Source: Spinacia oleracea (taxonomy: Eukaryota; Streptophyta; Magnoliopsida; Caryophyllales; Amaranthaceae). Taken from it: DNA of 64,000 bases. The DNA is taken from contig NC_079488.1 in NCBI RefSeq assembly GCF_020520425.1, positions 21,826,247 through 21,890,246 on the forward strand, given 5' to 3'. The position numbers and the translations under genes are program-made. Every line of letters begins with the position of its first letter. Position 1 is the first letter of the stretch. A model generated the notes under the pieces. That model had not been told where the DNA came from. It did no database searches and saw nothing but the letters and a program-made list of their open reading frames with translations. Positions 11,666-21,932 of the stretch are shown one piece after another.

Positions 11666-12989
11666 CTAGGTGGATGGTAACCTGTTGTTTGTGTTGTTGA
11701 TCTGCCGGCTGCTATTCTGTTGGTTGTTGTTGCCCTGCCGGGCTTTATATTGCGTCAGGTAGCCTCTCCTGATCATATCTTCGATGTTATCTTTCAAATC
11801 TCTGCAGTCTTCCGTATAGTGCCCATAGTCGTCATGGAATGCACAGTACTTCGACTGTGGTTTGGGTTTGTCGCTCGTTGGTGGAGGCCTTTTCCAGTTT
11901 TCGTTTTTGTTGACATTGTAAATTGCGGCTCTTGGGGCGTTCAATGGGGTGTATTCATGGAAAGTGGGGTAGGTGTTGGTTGACTGTTTCTGATGATCTC
12001 TCCCTCGGAGGTCCCTCCTCTGATCATCCTTCCTGAATCCCCTACTCTGATTTTGCTGCGCCGGCTGAGACGGCCTAGGCGCGACATTTCTAGCCGCTGC
12101 CGACTGATAATGGTTTGGGATTGTCATCAGCTCATCACTTTTGATGTATTCATGGGCTTTTACCAGTGCGCTTCCCAGATCCGTGAAGGATTTCCTTCCC
12201 AAGTATTTTTTGAACTCGCAGTGGTTCATTCCTCTCATCAGGGCCACCACGGCTATCTCTTGTTGCAAGTTTGGTATGCTGGTGGATTCGTTGTTGAACC
12301 TGGTGAGGTAATCTCTTAAGGACTCTCCGCTCCTTTGGGTGATTGCCATCAGTTCTCCTGACGTTTTCTTTCTCTGCTGCCGACTGATAAACCGGAGCAT
12401 GAACTCTGCTTCTAACTGTCGGTAATTGTATACTGACCTTTGGTAGTCCCTTATACCACCCGGACGCCACTCCCAGCAGTGTGGAGGGAAACACTTTGCA
12501 CCACATGGCATCGGAATCTGTATACAACATCATATGTTGCTCGAACGTGTTGCAATGGACCTCCGGATCGGTGGATCCGTCATACTTGCAGAGTGGGAAC
12601 TTCAATTTCTCCATTGGTTCTTCCAGAATGTCCGCGCACAGGGGTGAGTTTGCAGGTTGGATGGTGTAACGGCGCGACACGTATCTTTGAGGCGCTTCTC
12701 TTGCCTCCTCGATGACCATGGGTTCTGGCCGACTGCGCAGAGCAATCGCCTGGTGTGTGTTGGGGTGTTGTTCGTGTTGTTCTATGATCTGTTCTCCGAA
12801 TAGGTTTTTTATCGGTAGTCTCTTCCTTTTTGTGCCGACTGGTGTTTCCGTTGCCTGGTTCATGATTGTCCTGGGTGCGGGTTCTGTGTTTGCTTTTCTT
12901 GCTGGCTTCAGGGCCGATAGCGCGGCCATCACCGCTCTTGCCGTGGCCAACTGTTCCTCCGAGAACTGACCGGCGAGTTCAGACGGCAT
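11666..12989 (-). pseudogene. Tat retrotransposon gag (one frameshift)
   Basis: Two overlapping minus-strand frames make one gag. The first part (12989 down to about 12445) begins MPSELAGQFSEEQL and ends in LLGVASGWYKGLP. The second frame continues with YNYRQLEAEFMLRF and RSGESLRDYLTRF, the retrotransposon gag core, then a basic tail with YCAFHDDYGHYTEDC, a CCHC-like knuckle. The frame changes near 12445, so the reading frame is broken once. Gag forms the virus-like particle that packages element RNA. Confidence 0.8.
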
Positions 12990-13393
12990 TTGCGTATTAT
13001 TTTGAGCTGGGCTTTCGGGTTCTTCGTCTGAGTCGTCGTCCTCGACTGAGTATCCAAGGACATGTAAGGGTGTTTCCGCAGCCGTTGTTTTACTGACTAC
13101 CGACTGGCTCCCTAGCTAGGGGGTGGGTTGGTCATTGACGGGTGTTATGATTGGCTCTGCTGAAAACAACGTGGATTTCAGCCGGGTTGTTGTTTTTGTC
13201 GTCTGTGTACTCTGTGGGGTTGTTTTCGAGGCATGTTTTTTGCTTTTCTTATACGAATCCGACTGCGTACCTTCCATTCTCAATGGTGAACTTTGATGGT
13301 TTGGGTGTTTTTTTTATTTTTTTATTTTTTATATATATATATCTGGCTGTGGGTTCTGTTTACAAGTGGGGGTCCCCTCCTTCTAGCGCCAAT

Positions 13394-13830
13394 TGTTCCG
13401 GTTGTGGACTTGGAACAGGAAAGGGATGACTGGCCTCCGACTGAGATTGCTGACTGGGTCCTGCACAGTGAAACCGTTAACTAGCCTCGGGGGTGATCCG
13501 AGAATTACCCCTCCGATGCTTAAGTCAGATTATGCTGATAGCTCTATAATAAATTCTTATAAGAATGATTGAGGTGGAATTGCGTACCTTTGGCATTGAT
13601 GGGGGTCCGTATATATAGACGGGTTACTTGTACGGAGGATCCGGGTTATTACCCGTTGGGTCCGGGTCCTCTCTTTCGGCTCTGATTGATGGATGATGTC
13701 AGAGCAATGCCGGCTGGGATTGTAAACCCTGAATACCGACTGCACCCTTGGTGCTTCTTATGAATATATATGCGTATGTTACAGCTGTTATGGGCTGTCC
13801 TACCGACATGCCGGTAGGGCTTCCCGTACA
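13394..13830 (-). repeat. LTR of the Tat element
   Basis: The right edge ends CCCGTACA and the left edge begins TGTTCCGG, so TG/CA ends on both strands, about 437 bp. A primer-binding site lies immediately left, and a TATA-like TATATATA lies at about 13608-13616, fitting an LTR promoter. The outer edge is inferred from the TGT...ACA pattern because the partner LTR is not in the window. The outside 5 bp are AAAAC. Confidence 0.6.
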
Positions 13831-14301
13831 AAAACAATTAAGCATGATACATTCATAATGTAATAACCTCGTTCATCAAAAGGTTTAAGACTAATTTAGT
13901 ATACAACCTGAGTAATGCACGAGTTTAACAACAACCATTAGATTATAATTTTGAGATACGTTTTACGTACCCTTGTCAAAAGTTAATTTCAAGTGATTTA
14001 AAAGGTAAAAGAAATTACTCATATCAACCCACTTTCAAATAATCTTAAATTCATTCATTTAAATTCAAAAATAAAAAATCATATCATAAAATTTAAACAT
14101 TAAACTTTTCAACCATAACACTTAAGACTTGGTATTAAATCGCGCCTACATTAATACCTTGTGTAGTGGTGTGGCTCCTCCATACGAACCTAAGAAAAAT
14201 TATAAAATTATAAAATTATGGCAATAATATGAAAATAAATTTTGAAAGTGTGTATGCTACAGGTAACCCGCATATACCGCCAAAAAATTAAAGTACCGAA
14301 C
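13831..14301. other. Intergenic spacer between Tat LTR and kinesin promoter
   Basis: AT-rich DNA with no open frame I can support. It presumably holds the distal kinesin promoter. Confidence 0.5.
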
Positions 14302-14312
14302 TAGCCGTTACA
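14302..14312 (-). promoter_or_regulatory. MSA-like M-phase activator element
   Basis: The minus strand reads TGTAACGGCTA, matching the plant mitosis-specific activator consensus YCYAACGGYYA at every position but the second. It is about 570 bp before the start codon, just upstream of the likely transcription start. MSA elements bound by three-repeat MYBs drive G2/M expression of cytokinesis genes including NACK-type kinesins, so location and gene fit. A second AACGG core on the plus strand lies near 14837. Function is inferred. Confidence 0.5.
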
Positions 14313-14500
14313 TCTTCTTCCTCTTCTCCCTGAATTTTCCTTTGTTTTTGTTTCCATTTTTACTATTCATCTCCTCAAATACCCAACTTTCCATTTTTTA
14401 CACTGTTCTTCCCCTTTTTTCTCTACATATTTTGGTTCATTTTGAAATATTCGAGGCAGGAAATTCAAGAATTCAGCAACATAATCTCTTTTAAATTGGG

Positions 14501-14869
14501 GTAAGTTTCAATATTCTGTTCACATTTCCTTTTCTGTAATCTGGGTTTTGTTAGAAATTGTGATCTAAATATAGTAACTTATTTTTTAATCCAACATTTG
14601 TAAATTGTAATTATACCCAGTTGATTCAAGTTTCCTTTTTTTATGATTTCTTGAAATTTTTGGGTTCTTGATCATTTAAATTAGAAACACCCAGAACTAG
14701 TAGTTTAGCATTAATCGATATTCTGGTACTTGATTATAGTTTGATTTTACTTTATGTTGTTTAAGATCAGTGAATATAATTGCAAAAAAAAACCCAATTC
14801 TTGTAATTGCCATCTAAGTGTTTGATGAAATGCTTGAACGGTTGGAACAGTGGGTTTTGAAATTGGGTG
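14501..14869 (+). other. Probable 5' UTR intron and leader of the kinesin gene
   Basis: A strong donor (GGG/GTAAGT) at 14500/14501 precedes 370 bp of T-rich DNA before the start codon, suggesting a leader intron. Acceptor candidates end at about 14764 and 14850. If the earlier one is used, a short upstream ORF of 11 codons beginning near 14825 would be in the mRNA. Confidence 0.4.
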
Positions 14870-17800
14870 ATGAAAATGGGAGAGCCCAAGACCCCATTAT
14901 CCAAGATCCTAACCGCACCATCATGTACTCCCGGGGGTACGAAGGTTCGAGAGGAGAAGATAATGGTAATGGTTCGAGTTAGGCCGCTGAGTTCTAGGGA
15001 ACAAGCTATGTATGATTTGATTGCATTAGAGTGTCCGAATGAGGAGACAGTAGTCTTCAAGAATCCCAATGACGAGAGACCTTGTTCTTCCTTTACCTTT
15101 GGTAATTTCTAATTTTATTCACAGGAGTAACATAAGTTTTTATAGAATCTGAAATTCTGAAGGTTGATTATGACTTGACATGACTGTTTTGTGTACCAGA
15201 TAAGGTTTTTAGTCCGACTTGTGTGACCGCGAGGGTTTATGAAGGAGGAGCAAAGGATGTGGCCTTATCAGCTCTTACTGGAATTAATGGTGATTATATG
15301 CTTGATTTTATAGATATCTTTATTCTGATTATGTTTGTGGATGCTGTTTGTTGATTTAGCTCAAATTTCCTTTCTTGCAGCAACAATTTTCGCGTATGGG
15401 CAGACTAGTAGTGGTAAAACATTTACAATGAGAGGAATTACTGAATATGCTATTGAGGACATCTATCAGTATATGCAAAATGTAAGCTTGAATTGCTTGG
15501 AACGAGATTTGTGATCATTGTTTCTCATCACTTGTGTGTTTCTGTTTGCTGAATGTTATTAGCAGTGCTTGTATTTGTACTTGTATATTATAGTAATCCC
15601 ATTTTGAAGGACGATTTTAATGCTTTGCAGCATCCTGAAAGGAACTTTTCAGTGAAAATCTCTGCTTTGGAGATCTACAATGAGACTGTAGTTGACCTTT
15701 TGAATCGAAATTCTGGTCCACTTCGACTTTTGGATGATCCTGAGGTACTTGTTAGCTTACTTCCACATATTTGATAAGTTCTAGATATGTTACTTGCATT
15801 TGTATAAAGTAGTCGTCTGTCTGTTGCAGAAAGGAACTATTGTCGAAAAACAAGTTGAAGAAGTTGTAAAGGATAGTCAGCATTTGAAGCATTTAATTGG
15901 CATATGTGAAGGTAAAACTTTCTTGGATTTCTGTTGTTGGATAGTTTTCAATGCATAAAATCTGTGTAACAATTATATGGTATGATATCTGATCTCAGTA
16001 GATATTAGGCACTTTCTCCGTCTATTTCTTTTTTGTTTTTTTTTTCTTAATTGCATTAGATAATATTACGAATAAATGGTGTTTTTTAGCATTTAAGGCT
16101 TACCATGTGGCTTAGATAATGTAGGGTATGTATTGCTTACTTGAACAAAATCTATCCGAGTTTAACTGCTATACCATGTGTTACTCTACAGCTCAACGAC
16201 AAGTAGGAGAAACTGCTCTGAACGATAAAAGTTCAAGATCACATCAGATACTGAGACTGGTATTAATATGTTTTACTGCACATTGTTCTTAATTCCGGTT
16301 GAATAACTCTCCGAATCTGCATTTCTATCATAATTTTGTGATAGTGATCACTAATTTGGTTTTATGTTTATAGATAGATATCATTCTTACAAGCATTAAT
16401 TTCCAATGTTTGTCATTGTCTGTCTTTATTTATTTAGACCATCGAGAGCCGCCTCAAGGAAAATTCAGGCCGTGTGAAGTCCTTCGTAGCAAGCCTGGTA
16501 CATGCCGCCTCCTACTTTCTTCTAGTCTTGGTTGTTACAGGCTTACAGCTGAAAGATACTTATTGTTAAACACGTTTTTTTTCAGAATCTTGTTGACCTT
16601 GCTGGAAGCGAGCGTGCCTCTCAAACTAAAAGTGCTGGTTTAAGGTTAAGAGAAGGAAGTCATATTAATCGCAGCTTGTTGACACTCACCCAAGTTATCA
16701 GAAAACTAAGGTTAGTTCTTGCAATATACGGAGTATACATACAATGTTGACTACGTTGTCTATGACATTGAACACAAGTGCATTTTGAAAGATATTGGTA
16801 CTTCTAGTCTGCTAATTTGTTGTGTTATCTTGCTACCATTTCAGCGGTGGAAAAAGAATTGGTCATATACCGTACAGAGAATCAAAACTTACTCGAATAT
16901 TGCAGTCTTCGCTTGGAGGAAATGCACGAACTGCAATAATATGTACCTTAAGTCCGGCAATGAGTCATGTAGAACAATCACGTAATACACTCTTATTTGC
17001 AACAAGTGCTAAGGAGGTTACAAACACTACTAGAGTGAATGTGGTAAGATAATCTTTACAGACTCTGACAATTTTAATTTTCATGTACGGGTTTCTTGCA
17101 CCTCTGTGCTTTCATTAAATTTCTTTATGATCTGGAAATCTTCATGCAAGCAAATGTTCTCTGATCAGGTTGTTACAGACCAGCAGTTGGTTAAGCATTT
17201 ACAACAGGAAGTTGCTAGATTGGAAGCAGAGCTGAAAAGTCCTGTACCTACGTCTTCATCAGCTTTAAAGGCGCTACTGGTTGAGAAAAATGTAAAAATC
17301 CAAAAGGTATGGTTTTCTTAGCTTTTGAACCATTTTGAAACCGTTTAACCTTAAATATTGGGATTCTTTTTTTCCTTAAACAAAACCATTTCATCCTTTT
17401 TCTGTGGTGAAAATCTTGAAACTATTAAAAATTGTTCTGGAACTCTTTTTAAGCAGAACTCAGAAGGTTGAAGTATAATAAAGCCCACCTCATCAGATCC
17501 TCACCCCCCAAAAATATATTTATTCCGTTCTTTTTAGGCACGTTTGCCATTGCACGATTTCAAACGTTAATATCTTCAATTATGGATAAGAAAAAATTAT
17601 AAAAAGTTGATTTTGACCGACTACATAGCACTGTAGTTATTTTGACCGACTAAACCCTTGTTATCATGTATAGATGGAGAGGGAAATGGGAGAGCTTAAG
17701 CGACAAAGAGATCTCGCACAAACTCAGCTTGAACTGGAAAGAAGTGGACGCAAGGAAAAGAAGGTAAACCATGAATAAAATATACACTCCATTTCCAGTT

Positions 17801-20533
17801 CTTTCTAATTGCATTATTATCCTTTTTTCATCTCCCCTCTTTTCCTATTTTAGGAATCAAACAATTCCAGCCCATCTCATCAAGTGAAGAAGTGCCTTGC
17901 TTTTCCATCAGACACGATCTTAAGCAGAGTTACTTTAGAAACCCAAGAAAGAAATAAAGCTGGAAGGCAGTCAATGCTTAGGCAATCAGTTAGCTCTACT
18001 GACCCTTCTCACTTAGTGCAAGAAATCCGGAAGCTTGAACTTCTGCAAAGAAGACTTGGTGATGAAGCAAATAAAGCTCTTGACATACTTCAAAAAGAAG
18101 TTGCATGTAACAGATTGGGGACACAAGATGCTGCTGAAAATGTTGCAAAGCTACTTTCTGAGATTAAAAACATGCAAATTCTTAACTCCATTTCTGAAGA
18201 CATTGTTGTTAAGGACACAGCTGACTTGAAAGAGGAAATTATTCGACTGAACACGCAAGGTCAGACAATTGAATCTTTAGAAAAGAAGCTTGAGATTGTC
18301 CAGAATTCTGTGGACAGGTTGGTTTGTGCTTTAGGGGATAATGAGAATACTCCAGATTCAAAGATACAGTCTAAAAGGAAAAAGGGTATCCCATTTAACC
18401 TCACCAATAGTCCAAACATGTCAACCTTTATAAGGGCTCCATGTTCTCCTCTTTCTTCTTCAAGAAGAGTGATGGATGAGATTGGTAATACTATTGCAGA
18501 TAACCAAAGTACTAATGACAGTCTTCCGAGTTCCTGCAAAAGCACTCCTCTTAAAGGTGATCAAGTTGGTTTTTCTCATTCCTCTAGGGAGAATACTCCT
18601 TCAAGGCAGAAGCAAAACTCAGTTAATGTGAAGAAGATGAAGAAAATGTTCAATAATACACTTGAGGAGACTGCACGTAACATCAGGTCGTATGTTACCG
18701 AGTTGAAGGAAAGAGTTGCTAAGCTTCAGTATCAAAAGCAGCTTCTGGTTTGTCAGGTTAGAATTCTGATTGATGCTATATCGGCTTCCTTGCTTTTATT
18801 CTTCTTTTCCCAATGTTATTTGGGTATTTTACGTGGCTTGATCAGATACTAAACACTTCAACATGGATATGGACACTGACCACTTCAGTTTGGACAGATA
18901 ACATCCTAATGTTTCTTAAACTAGTAAAGTCTGGTACATTGACCCATACATCATACCTGCTCCAAAACACTAGTATATGAAGTTGCATACATTGACACAT
19001 TTGTAAAGTGAAATGTTGTGGCATATTGTTAAGTTTTTGGGTCTGAAATACTGAAGTCTGATGAAAGATAAAGTTCTTCTTGCTTTCTGTGGATACTTCA
19101 TCTCTTTTCATATCCTTGAGCTATTAATTTTTATCCAAATGAAACTACCTTACCAAGGTCCTTGATGTTTGAGCATCTTAGCTACATATTTTTTGGTTAA
19201 TGATTTTTTACCTATGAGAAAGTTGGAACTTTTCCTTATTGTACGAGTTCATTCACACCTTTAGAGAAGACATACATATAAAAAAAGTACTCATGTACAA
19301 TTAACTTTCTGGTTTGTTTTACTCAGAGAATTTTTAATACACAAAATTGCTATAGGCTCATGTCCCTGAAGTATGAATATGTTAAATTCCTCACATATCC
19401 ATTGTTTGCTGTTTGTGTGGAACTAGGTGCTGGAACTGGAGGCAGGTGAAACAGCAACAACTTCACATGAAGCAGTTGATCAATCTCCATTTTCTTGGCT
19501 GTTAATATTTGAGGAACAAAAGAAGCAGATAGTCATGTTATGGCATCTGTGCCATGTCTCACTGGTGCACCGTACCCAGTTTTTCCTGTTATTCAGAGGT
19601 GATCCTGCTGATCAGATATACTTGGAAGTTGAGCTGCGAAGATTAACATGGTTAGAACAACACTTGTCAGATCTTGGAAATGCTAGCCCTGCTCTTCTAA
19701 GTGATGAACCAGCCACCTATGTTTCATCAAGGTATGTATTGTCTGTTCATAATCATCAGTTAGGCTCCGTTTGGTTTGGTGTAAAACGTTTACAGTGCAA
19801 AAAATGATTTTCCATGTAAAACATTTTCCAAGGGAAAACACAATTCCAAAACAGTTTTCCTTTGTTTGATTCCTTGAAAGAAAATGGGAGAAGATGGTGA
19901 AGATTGAGGGGAAGAAGGGAGAGGGAGGTGAGGGGGAAAGGTGGAAAAGTGGAAAAGTGGTTTCCTTCCTTTCAAATGGAAAAAGTTCTTGAGGGAGTTA
20001 TGAAATATTGTTTTTCATCCCTTGTCAAACCAAACAACGTAAAATGATTGAAAAGGGAAAAATCACTTTCCATGAAAACGTTTTACACCCGACCAAACGG
20101 AGCCTAATTAGTATGTTACTTCAGAAATCCATGTGTATAAATTGTTTAGAAGATTCCATGTATATAAACCAATATTGAGAGTGCGTTAACTACTAATTGC
20201 AGCATTAAGGCCCTTAAACAAGAGAGGGAAAACCTAGCAAAGAGGGTCAGTTCAAGACTAACACCAGAAGAAAGGGAAGTTCTTTACAGAAAATGGGATA
20301 TCCCACCAGAAGGGAAACAAAGACGGAGGCTGCAGTTGGTTAACAAGTTATGGACCGACCCACACAATATGGAACATGTGCAAGAAAGTGCAGATATTGT
20401 AGCAAAGCTTGTTGGGTTCTGTGAATCTGGTGAGCAACTTAAAAGAGAGATGTTTGAGCTTAATTTCAAGTCACCTTGTGATAAGAAGACATGGATGGGT
20501 TGGAACTTGATATCAAACCTGTTGCATCTGTAA
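14870..20533 (+). CDS. NACK2: Kinesin-7 of NACK2/TETRASPORE type
   Basis: Phragmoplast kinesin needed for cell-plate expansion and male meiotic cytokinesis; NACK-type kinesins bind and activate the NPK1-type MAPKKK. Fourteen coding exons: 14870-15101, 15200-15289, 15381-15481, 15631-15744, 15830-15911, 16192-16259, 16438-16497, 16586-16710, 16845-17043, 17169-17306, 17674-17763, 17854-18756, 19427-19731, 20203-20533. All joins keep frame with GT-AG sites, giving 945 aa, close to Arabidopsis TES (about 940). N-terminal motor: P-loop GQTSSGKT (114-121), switch I NDKSSRSH (217-224), switch II DLAGSE (253-258). Coiled coils follow, then a conserved C-terminal NACK domain ending NLLHL. The closest remembered relative is TES/NACK2 rather than NACK1/HINKEL ([31 protein letters not shown]). 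A stop precedes the chosen ATG; a second ATG at 14876 is possible. Confidence 0.93.
19763..20104. mobile_element. MITE in kinesin intron 13
   Basis: Inverted ends GGCTCCGTTTGGT / ACCAAACGGAGCC extend inward (GTGTAAAACGTTTTAC type). The element is 342 bp with flanking TA on both sides (19761-19762, 20105-20106). The interior is A/G-rich with no ORF. The intron still has clean splice sites. The superfamily is unresolved: TA fits Tc1/mariner, but the ends are not the usual Stowaway CTCCCTCC. Confidence 0.75.
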
Positions 20534-21138
20534 ATACTATCTGATTATCTTTTGTAAATCTTCTGTGTAAAGCTTGAAGTAACAAGAATTTCTATGATAA
20601 CCACTAATCCTAGAAAACAGTGGGTTTTGCTTTCTGAATCACCCTCTGCAAGTCTCTTGTATTAAAAAAGTGACTGTCTGGAAAAAAAAAACATCTTCCT
20701 GTACATTATTGCTGGTGCAAACACCAATTTTGATGACTAAAATCAAACCCTGAAATCCTGAATGAACTACACAACACTGGCTTCAAAGTCTGATGATTGA
20801 ACTCTATGAACTTCTGAGTTCTGATAGACCTTTTAGATCATACTAGGTTGGTGATCAAACTCTGAACTTCTGACCAACATCGTCTAACAGCACATATTTT
20901 GGTCATTTAGGTCTTCCAAGGCTAAGATTGTGGAAGACCTAAATGATACTTTTAACCTTTTTTCATTCATACTTTTGTTCCCTCCATTTTTTCTACTGAA
21001 TTTTCTTTACATCATACACAATTTAGTAACTTGTTCTCACCAGTCGTAAAACTTACTAATGCTCGATTGTTGCAACCTAAAGCCGGTGATCTATCCGTCT
21101 ACATCACTTCCTTATCATCCTTATTATTCCTTAGTATA
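20534..21138. other. Kinesin 3' UTR and spacer to eIF3k
   Basis: No gene seen. An ATTAAA at about 20661 could serve in polyadenylation. A perfect 16-bp inverted repeat lies at 20903-20946. The rest is AT-rich. Confidence 0.5.
20903..20946. repeat. Perfect 16-bp inverted repeat (hairpin)
   Basis: TCATTTAGGTCTTCCA (20903-20918) and its exact reverse complement (20931-20946) are separated by 12 nt. It lies about 370 bp after the kinesin stop codon. It may be a remnant of a small foldback element or a structure in the 3' region of the transcript. Confidence 0.7.
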
Positions 21139-21769
21139 GTTGTAGTAAATCTATTAATAGGATAATATACGGAGTAAGTCTTTTGTCAGACGGTCTGACC
21201 AAATGTTTTAGTCAGTCCGGATAGCCTTTTACATTTGCCGACTCTACTATTTGTTTAACTGATCATTTGTGTTTATTTTGAAAAATAAACATACTCGTAT
21301 ATTAAACCGTTTCTTATAAGAATTTGTTATGTTGCAGATTTCAAAAAAAATTCCCAAAAAAAGCCTCCCATCACCAAAAAGATAACACAAAAATTGGAGA
21401 AGGGTTAGTTTGGTCATTTCATAATTCCCACTCAACCCCGGTCTCTCTCCTTATCAATCTTTCGTTGAGTTGTAGTAAATCTATTACGGAGTAACAGGAT
21501 AATATACAGAGTAGATCTTTTGTCAGACGGTCTGACCAAATGTTTAATCAGACCAGTTAACATTTTACATTTTGTCTACCCTTTTTTTAACTAATAATTC
21601 TTACTTATTTTGACAAATAATATTTAACCGTCTTTTACAAGAATTTGTTATGTTGCCGGTTTCCAAAAAAAAAAAAAGCCTACCATCACAAACAAAAAAA
21701 AAGCACAAAAATTACAGAAGGGTTAATTTGGTCATTTCATATTTCCCACTCAACCCCAGTCTCTCTTCG
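21139..21769. repeat. Tandem duplication upstream of eIF3k
   Basis: Two copies of about 310 bp (21139-21450 and 21469-21769) share GTTGTAGTAAATCTATTA, CTTTTGTCAGACGGTCTGAC, AAGAATTTGTTATGTTGC, GGTCATTTCATA and CACTCAACCCC(A/G)GTCTCTCT, with point differences and indels. The second copy ends about 165 bp before the eIF3k ATG and probably includes its promoter and leader start, so the first copy is likely a duplicated promoter. Confidence 0.8.
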
Positions 21770-21898
21770 CCCCCATATACCCTAAAACTGCGCAATCGTC
21801 TTCCTCCTTTGGCTTCTCCTTCACCAACACAGAAACCCACCACCTTCGATCTTTCTCTCTCCTCCTTGTTGTTCCCCTCGTTGTATTTCTTTGAAAAA

Positions 21899-21914
21899 TT
21901 AGGGTTAGGGTTTT
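21899..21914. promoter_or_regulatory. Telo-box in eIF3k leader
   Basis: TTAGGGTTAGGGTTTT, i.e. AAAACCCTAACCCTAA on the other strand, ends about 18 bp before the ATG. Telo-boxes are common near the transcription start of plant translation-machinery genes, which fits eIF3k. It is too short to be an interstitial telomere tract. Confidence 0.6.
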
Positions 21915-21932
21915 CAATTTGAAAGAGAAAAT

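Larger units (their letters stand above)
10550..13830 (-). mobile_element. Tat-lineage Ty3/gypsy retrotransposon, partial, RT-deleted
   Basis: On the minus strand the order is LTR (13830-13394), primer-binding site, untranslated leader, gag, protease, linker, then the start of RNase H, which is cut by the LARD insertion at 10,549/10,550. The primer-binding site TTGGCGCTAGAAGGAGGGG directly follows the LTR. The gag-protease order and the Tat-style RNase H identify the lineage. The reverse transcriptase is missing: the linker after protease joins RNase H at about 10,677. The rest of the element should lie left of the LARD, outside the window. Confidence 0.82.

Noticed and set aside
10660..13484. 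Plus-strand ORFs across the Tat region
   Set aside because: Antisense shadows of gag and protease on the minus strand.
16000..16060. Half Stowaway end in kinesin intron 5
   Set aside because: Only a weak CTTTCTCCGTC-like match with no partner end or TA duplication.
21899..21914. Interstitial telomere repeat
   Set aside because: Only about two and a half units; fits a telo-box better.
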